A stretch of DNA of 27,339 bases, taken from contig CACWUI010000002.1 in the NCBI GenBank assembly GCA_902764045.1, positions 1 through 27,339 of the forward strand. The letters are read 5' to 3'. The stretch is from an uncultured Lachnospiraceae bacterium (GTDB taxonomy: Bacteria > Bacillota > Clostridia > Lachnospirales > Lachnospiraceae). The notes below the pieces were generated by a model. It saw only the letters and a list, made by a program, of their open reading frames with translations, did not search any database and was not told where the DNA came from. Positions 23,510 to 27,339 of the stretch are shown here, one piece after another. Each line of letters begins with the position of its first letter. The stretch's first letter is position 1. The position numbers and the translations under genes are program-made.

Positions 23510-24511
23510 ATGAGCAACATAAAACTTACAGCCTCCGGCGGAGGCTTCACCCCCGTTCCCGATCATTTTATCGACACCTGCATGCGGCAGGCCAACGGGG
23601 AATACATAAAAACATATCTTTTTCTCTTAAAGAGCTTTTATGCCGGAAACACCAGTCTTACCGTTTCCGGCATTGCCGACTGTCTGGAACAGACGGACAA
23701 TGACGTTATAAGAGCTTTAAGATACTGGGAAAAGAACAACTGCATCCGGACGGAGATAGACGCATCCGGGTTTATTACCCGTGTGGATTTTTCAAACAGC
23801 CCTGCCCCCGCTCCCAAAGCAGCTCCTGTTCCTGAGATCTCAAAGGATTCCGACGAGTTCCGGGAGCTTTCCCATTCTGCAGAGAGATACTTCGGCAGAC
23901 CCTTAAGAGCCACTGATATAAACATCCTTTTAAACATGGTAAACAACCTAAACCTTTCCTGCGAGCTTATTGATTATCTTCTGTGCTACGCTGTGGAAAA
24001 GGACAAGAAGAGCATGAGATATGTGGAGGCTACGGGGATAGCATGGCTTGACGCGGGAGTGACCACCCCTGCCAAAGCCAAGGAATATCTTAAAAGCAAT
24101 AATGACGTGGTCTCCTGTGTAATGAAAGCCTTCGGGCTTCAGAACAGGTGCCCCGCCACTCAGGAGATGGACTTTATCGCCAAATGGAAAGACAATTACG
24201 GATTTGACACGGACATTATCATAGAAGCCTGCAACCGAACCATGTCCGCCATAAACAACCCCAGCTTCCGGTATGCGGACAAGATCTTATCCGACTGGCA
24301 CGACAAGGGCATTAAAAATTTTGATGACATAAAGAAGCTTGACGATGATTTCAACGCATCCGTCAAAGCCTCCAAGGGCTCTTACTCAAATAAAAAAGCA
24401 GATAAGCCCCTTACCAGATTTCACAATTATGAGCAGCGTAAAAATAATAACTTAAACGACATCGAGCGTCGTATAGCAGAAATGAATACCAAGAAATACG
24501 GAGATACCTGA
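23510..24511 (+). CDS. DnaD-family primosome protein
   Basis: This 333-residue protein has the layout of Firmicutes replication-initiation proteins DnaD/DnaB. An N-terminal winged-helix-like domain (about 10-95, with DHFIDTCMRQANGEYIKTYL) is followed by a Pro/Ala linker at 97-110 and two DnaD-type helical domains. The first ends in YVEATGIAWLDAGV (Tyr171, Trp179). The second contains FRYADKILSDWHDKGI (Tyr255, Trp263), matching the Y-x3-I-x3-W type motif of the family. A basic disordered tail ends it. The likely role is to help load the replicative helicase at the origin or on restarted forks. The ATG at 23510 has AAAGGA seven bases upstream. It is followed after one base by the loader ATPase gene, with which it forms an operon. 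Confidence 0.88.
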   Translation: MSNIKLTASGGGFTPVPDHFIDTCMRQANGEYIKTYLFLLKSFYAGNTSLTVSGIADCLEQTDNDVIRALRYWEKNNCIRTEIDASGFITRVDFSNSPAPAPKAAPVPEISKDSDEFRELSHSAERYFGRPLRATDINILLNMVNNLNLSCELIDYLLCYAVEKDKKSMRYVEATGIAWLDAGVTTPAKAKEYLKSNNDVVSCVMKAFGLQNRCPATQEMDFIAKWKDNYGFDTDIIIEACNRTMSAINNPSFRYADKILSDWHDKGIKNFDDIKKLDDDFNASVKASKGSYSNKKADKPLTRFHNYEQRKNNNLNDIERRIAEMNTKKYGDT

Positions 24512-24512
24512 T

Positions 24513-25463
24513 ATGCCTCTTACAAATGTTCAATACGCAACCATAAAGCGGGATTATGACAGAATCCGCTCTTTAAACGAACAGACCTTAAAGGAACGGC
24601 GCAGGGAGATCGAGAGTCTTTCGCCGGAATACAATGCCGTCTACAAAGAGATCGGAACCCTTTCCGGAGAAGCTGCCATGGCGGCATTAAACTCAAGTCC
24701 CGGTGATACGGCTTCCTACAAAACCCGCATGGATGAACTTCAAAATAAACAGATCGGGATATTAAAAAGTCTCGGGAAGCCCGCGGATTATCTGGACCCC
24801 GTTTACACCTGCCCCTTTTGCCGTGATACGGGTATGGTGGAAGGACAGCATTGCGTATGTTTTAAAAAGAAAGCCATCGAGCTTCTGTTCAACGATTCAA
24901 ATCTGCGAAACATTACCGAGGGCATTTCATTTGAGAGTTTCGACCTTTCCCTTTATCCGGATGAGGGGCCGGATGCGGTGGGTAAAACACCTTTTAACTA
25001 TGCAAGCGAAGCTCTGGCCGTGGCCAAAGGCTTTGTAAAAGACTTTGACTCGCACCGGGACAACATCTTCATTTACGGCAATACCGGTGTGGGCAAGACC
25101 CTTCTTTCCACATGTATTGCCGGTGAGCTTATCAACTCCACCCACAGTGTAGTTTATCTTACCGCAGTGGATCTTTTCCAAAGGCTTGAGGAATACGAGG
25201 AAAATTCCCCCCTTGTCGAATGCGACCTTCTGATAATAGACGATCTGGGGACGGAGCTTACCAATACATATACCGTATCGAAGTTTTTCTACTGCTTAAA
25301 TGAAAGGCTGCTGCGCCGCAAAAGCACCATCATCTCCACAAACTTAAACCTTGATGATCTGGAACGTACCTACACGGAACGGATATCATCAAGGATACTC
25401 AGCTCATACATTATCATGAAGCTCACGGGTGATGACCTGCGTACAAAAAAACTTTTTTCTTGA
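24513..25463 (+). CDS. Helicase loader ATPase (DnaI/DnaC family)
   Basis: This 316-residue AAA+ protein is likely to load DnaB helicase. The N-terminal domain is helical (about 1-90), followed by a probable zinc site with Cys100, Cys103, Cys114 and Cys116 (CPFC...HCVC), as in B. subtilis DnaI. The ATPase domain has Walker A GNTGVGKT at 189-196, Walker B LLIIDDLGTE at 239-248, sensor 1 in IISTNLNLDDL and an arginine near ERISSRI. The ATG follows the DnaD-family stop by one base, with GGAGA as ribosome binding site. Transposon-type IstB proteins share the ATPase core, but the zinc module and the DnaD neighbour favour a chromosomal loader. Its stop codon lies in the -35 region of the next gene. 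Confidence 0.92.
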   Translation: MPLTNVQYATIKRDYDRIRSLNEQTLKERRREIESLSPEYNAVYKEIGTLSGEAAMAALNSSPGDTASYKTRMDELQNKQIGILKSLGKPADYLDPVYTCPFCRDTGMVEGQHCVCFKKKAIELLFNDSNLRNITEGISFESFDLSLYPDEGPDAVGKTPFNYASEALAVAKGFVKDFDSHRDNIFIYGNTGVGKTLLSTCIAGELINSTHSVVYLTAVDLFQRLEEYEENSPLVECDLLIIDDLGTELTNTYTVSKFFYCLNERLLRRKSTIISTNLNLDDLERTYTERISSRILSSYIIMKLTGDDLRTKKLFS

Positions 25464-25488
25464 CGGCGCCGTCTATAAAAGTTATATT
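25460..25488 (+). promoter_or_regulatory. Promoter of the PRPP-synthetase homologue, with overlapping palindrome
   Basis: TTGACG (25460-25465) and TATATT (25483-25488) are 17 bases apart; the start would be near 25495. The -35 contains the stop codon of the loader ATPase gene. A perfect 12-base palindrome GACGGCGCCGTC (25462-25473) covers the -35 and the start of the spacer and could be an operator. There is no U-run after it, so it is not a terminator. Confidence 0.7.
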
Positions 25489-25528
25489 GAATACTTAAGT
25501 AATTATTATCATAAACGGAGGGAAGATC

Positions 25529-26725
25529 ATGCCACGAAACGAAAAGCACACCGATTCAATCCCCTTTGGTACCCTGGGGATCATACCCCTTAAAAGCTTT
25601 GCTGAAATGGGGAAAAAGATAGATGAATGTCTTGTAAGATGGCGTTCGGAAAGGGAAGGAAATCCGGGTGTTTTTGACACCGCAGGCTATAAAAGGGACA
25701 GCTATATATTGGATGCCGAGACACCAAGATTCGGGTCCGGCGAAGGAAAGGGTGTTATAAACCAGTCGGTAAGGGGTCACGACCTGTATATCCTGGTGGA
25801 TGTTTGTAATTATTCTCTTACCTATAAGCTTTGCGGACAGATAAATCATATGTCACCGGATGATCATTATTCCGATATCAAAAGGATCATTGCCGCGGCT
25901 GCAGGAAAGGCAAGAAGGATAAATGTGATCATGCCTTTCCTTTACGAAAGCAGACAGCACAGACGCACCGGACGTGAATCCCTTGACTGCGCCCTTGCTC
26001 TTCAGGAGCTCACGGATATGGGCGTGGACAACATTGTTACATTTGACGCGCACGATCCAAGAGTGCATAATGCCATTCCTCTTAAAGGTTTTGAGTCGGT
26101 ATCTGCCACATACCAGTTTATTAAGTCACTGCTCCTTACGGTGGGAGATCTGCAGATCGATTCCGATCACATGATGGTCATCAGTCCCGATGAGGGCGGC
26201 ATGGGGAGAGCCGTTTATTTTGCAAACGTACTGGGTCTTGACATGGGAATGTTCTATAAGAGACGTGACTACACAAAGATCGTTGACGGACGAAACCCCA
26301 TAGTTGCCCATGAGTTCCTGGGTACAAGCGTTGAAGGCAAAGACGTTATCGTGATCGACGACATGATATCATCCGGAGACAGCCTGCTTGACGTGGCAAA
26401 CGAGCTTAAAAAGCGCAAGGCAAACAGGGTCTTTGCGGCCACCACCTTCGGACTTTTCACCAACGGCTTTGAGAAGTTTGATAAGGCATATGAGGAGGGA
26501 CTTATTTCAAAGATCCTTACCACCAATCTTGTGTATCAGCCCCCTGAACTGTTGGAGAAGCCCTGGTATATAAATGTTGACATGAGCAAATATATAGCAC
26601 TCATCATAGATACCATAAACCACGATGCTTCCGTGGCGGCGCTTCTTACCCCTGTAGACAGGATACATAATAAGCTTAAGGAGTACAATGAAGCTAAAGG
26701 CGCTATCGATATAGGTGACGAGTAA
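25529..26725 (+). CDS. Divergent ribose-phosphate pyrophosphokinase (PRPP synthetase) homologue
   Basis: This 398-residue protein has two type-I phosphoribosyltransferase-like halves, as in PRPP synthetase, which makes PRPP from ribose 5-phosphate and ATP for nucleotide, His and Trp synthesis. The PRPP loop VIVIDDMISSGDS lies at 273-285. The ATP-side region has FLYESRQHRRTGRESLDC at 137-154, where the usual enzyme has a Y(A/S)RQDRK-type motif. FDAHDPRVHNAIP at 172-184 replaces the usual DLHxxQIQGFF signature. It is about 80 residues longer than ordinary enzymes (around 315), with extra sequence at the N-terminus and between the halves. The ATG has GGAGGG before it. Most catalytic landmarks persist, so activity is plausible, but it belongs to a divergent subgroup. 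It has its own promoter and terminator. Confidence 0.85.
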   Translation: MPRNEKHTDSIPFGTLGIIPLKSFAEMGKKIDECLVRWRSEREGNPGVFDTAGYKRDSYILDAETPRFGSGEGKGVINQSVRGHDLYILVDVCNYSLTYKLCGQINHMSPDDHYSDIKRIIAAAAGKARRINVIMPFLYESRQHRRTGRESLDCALALQELTDMGVDNIVTFDAHDPRVHNAIPLKGFESVSATYQFIKSLLLTVGDLQIDSDHMMVISPDEGGMGRAVYFANVLGLDMGMFYKRRDYTKIVDGRNPIVAHEFLGTSVEGKDVIVIDDMISSGDSLLDVANELKKRKANRVFAATTFGLFTNGFEKFDKAYEEGLISKILTTNLVYQPPELLEKPWYINVDMSKYIALIIDTINHDASVAALLTPVDRIHNKLKEYNEAKGAIDIGDE

Positions 26726-26730
26726 GCAAC

Positions 26731-26761
26731 AAAAAAACATGTCCATCGGACATGTTTTTTT
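26731..26761. terminator. Bidirectional terminator after the PRPP-synthetase homologue
   Basis: A perfect stem CATGTCC/GGACATG (26738-26744 and 26748-26754, loop ATC) is flanked by seven A on the left and seven T on the right. It ends the plus-strand gene and also the convergent acidic repeat protein gene. Confidence 0.95.
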
Positions 26762-26772
26762 AGTGTGATTTT

Positions 26773-27339
26773 TTACTGCTGCCGCAACAACTCCCGTACT
26801 TCTCTGTCAGATTTAAAATCTGATATCTTCCTGGTGGAATACACTATGTTGTAGTTCAGGTCAAGTACATCCTGACTCTTGCACAGGTAGCATTTGCTCA
26901 TGTAGCCTATCTTCGTTCTTCCGTCATATAAAGCCTTAAGAGAATACGGGCATTTCACCTGTAACTTCCAATTTTTGTTATACTTATTTTTATCTTCCTT
27001 CGTTTCAGAAGTTGCCGGGTCCTCATTTTCTCCCTCTTTAGGATCTGTTACTACAGATCCATTCTGATCTTTTTCTTTAGAACCATCGTCATCGTCGATG
27101 TCGTCGTCATCATCGATATCGTCATCGTCGCAATCGTCGTCGCAATCATCGTCGTCAGATTTCTCGGATTCTTTAGCCTCAGACTTTTCATCCTCGGACT
27201 CTTTCTCTTCAGACTCTTCAGACTTCTCATCCTCAGGCTCTTCTACCTCGGGTTTTTCAGGCTCCTTAACCTCAGGCTCTTCTACCTCGGGTTTTTCAGG
27301 CTCCTTAACCTCAGGCTCTTCTACCTCGGGTTTTTCAGG
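26773..27339 (-). CDS. Acidic repeat protein, C-terminal 188 residues (partial)
   Basis: I do not recognise the family. The frame is open from the right edge to the stop at 26773, so the N-terminus is missing. From N to C: a Pro/Glu/Lys/Val repeat of 13 residues (PEKPEVEEPEVKE) in two copies plus a partial third; a Glu/Ser/Lys-rich stretch; a tract of 24 codons (27085-27156) with 20 Asp, two Ile and two Cys; a charged Lys/Asn linker; and a compact tail of about 60 residues. The tail contains CPYSLKALYDGRTKIG, then a CYLC pair, and ends SDREVRELLRQQ. The Pro/Glu repeats look like a surface-exposed or spacer region, while the Cys-containing tail may be a small folded domain. A GTG near 26958 could mark a short gene of 61 residues, but the continuous open frame and composition argue for one large protein. 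It converges on a terminator. Confidence 0.75.
   Translation of the reverse strand, partial: PEKPEVEEPEVKEPEKPEVEEPEVKEPEKPEVEEPEDEKSEESEEKESEDEKSEAKESEKSDDDDCDDDCDDDDIDDDDDIDDDDGSKEKDQNGSVVTDPKEGENEDPATSETKEDKNKYNKNWKLQVKCPYSLKALYDGRTKIGYMSKCYLCKSQDVLDLNYNIVYSTRKISDFKSDREVRELLRQQ
27232..27339. repeat. 39-bp tandem repeat within the acidic protein gene
   Basis: Units 27232-27270 and 27271-27309 are identical and 27310-27339 is the first 30 bases of a third, cut by the window edge. Each unit is 13 codons on the minus strand, so copy-number changes keep the frame. The lack of any sequence divergence points to recent expansion. Confidence 0.95.

Noticed and set aside
26773..26958. A separate 61-residue gene starting at a GTG
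   Set aside because: The frame is open without interruption to the window edge, and no ribosome binding site stands out before the GTG.
27232..27339. Regular repeats at the right edge as a CRISPR array
   Set aside because: Units are directly adjacent with no spacers, have a 39-base period equal to 13 codons, and lie in an open coding frame.

Overview
The window is a stretch of housekeeping chromosome from a Gram-positive member of the Clostridia, most likely of Lachnospiraceae type. This is inferred from gene content and order, not from a search. Supporting signs are strong AGGAGG-type ribosome binding sites, the rqcP-divIC-tilS-ftsH block, gdpP-rplI-dnaB, rpsF-ssb-rpsR, a DnaD/DnaI-style helicase-loading pair and a short ProRS. 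No tRNA, rRNA, CRISPR array, transposase or prophage gene is visible. Genes are tightly packed, and many neighbours overlap by 4-25 bases or abut. No gene-free stretch exceeds 300 bases.

Layout. (1) 1-6127, minus strand, read right to left: rqcP, then (from its own promoter) divIC, tilS, ftsH, a VanY-type D,D-carboxypeptidase, an unrecognised two-helix membrane protein and proS, which runs off the left edge. (2) 6289-11734, minus: gdpP, rplI, dnaB, a D-2-hydroxyacid dehydrogenase and a divergent ThyX-fold protein overlapping it by 8 bases. (3) 11854-13019, minus: rpsF-ssb-rpsR with a structured leader and a strong terminator. (4) 13214-13855, plus: a lone thiE. (5) 13952-16226, minus: a histidine kinase/response regulator pair. 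(6) 16288-21721, minus: pth-mfd, then murA from its own promoter inside the end of mfd. (7) 21869-26725, plus: murC, a DnaD-family protein with a DnaI/DnaC-type loader ATPase, and a divergent PRPP-synthetase homologue. (8) 26773-27339, minus: the C-terminal part of a highly acidic repeat protein that enters from the right edge.

Functionally the region covers wall precursor synthesis (MurA, MurC), wall trimming and septation (VanY-type peptidase, DivIC), replication (DnaB, its probable loaders, SSB), translation (S6, S18, L9, Pth, TilS, ProRS, RqcP), transcription-coupled repair (Mfd), c-di-AMP turnover (GdpP) and membrane proteolysis (FtsH).

No obvious new multi-gene system was found. The items most worth a second look are three unrelated long imperfect inverted repeats between genes (5795-5869, 6147-6283, 23300-23475), the ThyX-like protein that lacks the usual catalytic signature, the divergent PRPP synthetase with a palindrome across its promoter, the acidic/Asp-tract repeat protein, and the rpsF leader. 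Several starts were moved from the longest open frame on ribosome-binding-site evidence (ssb, gdpP, murC, thiE, pth, the kinase, the ThyX-like gene and the membrane protein).
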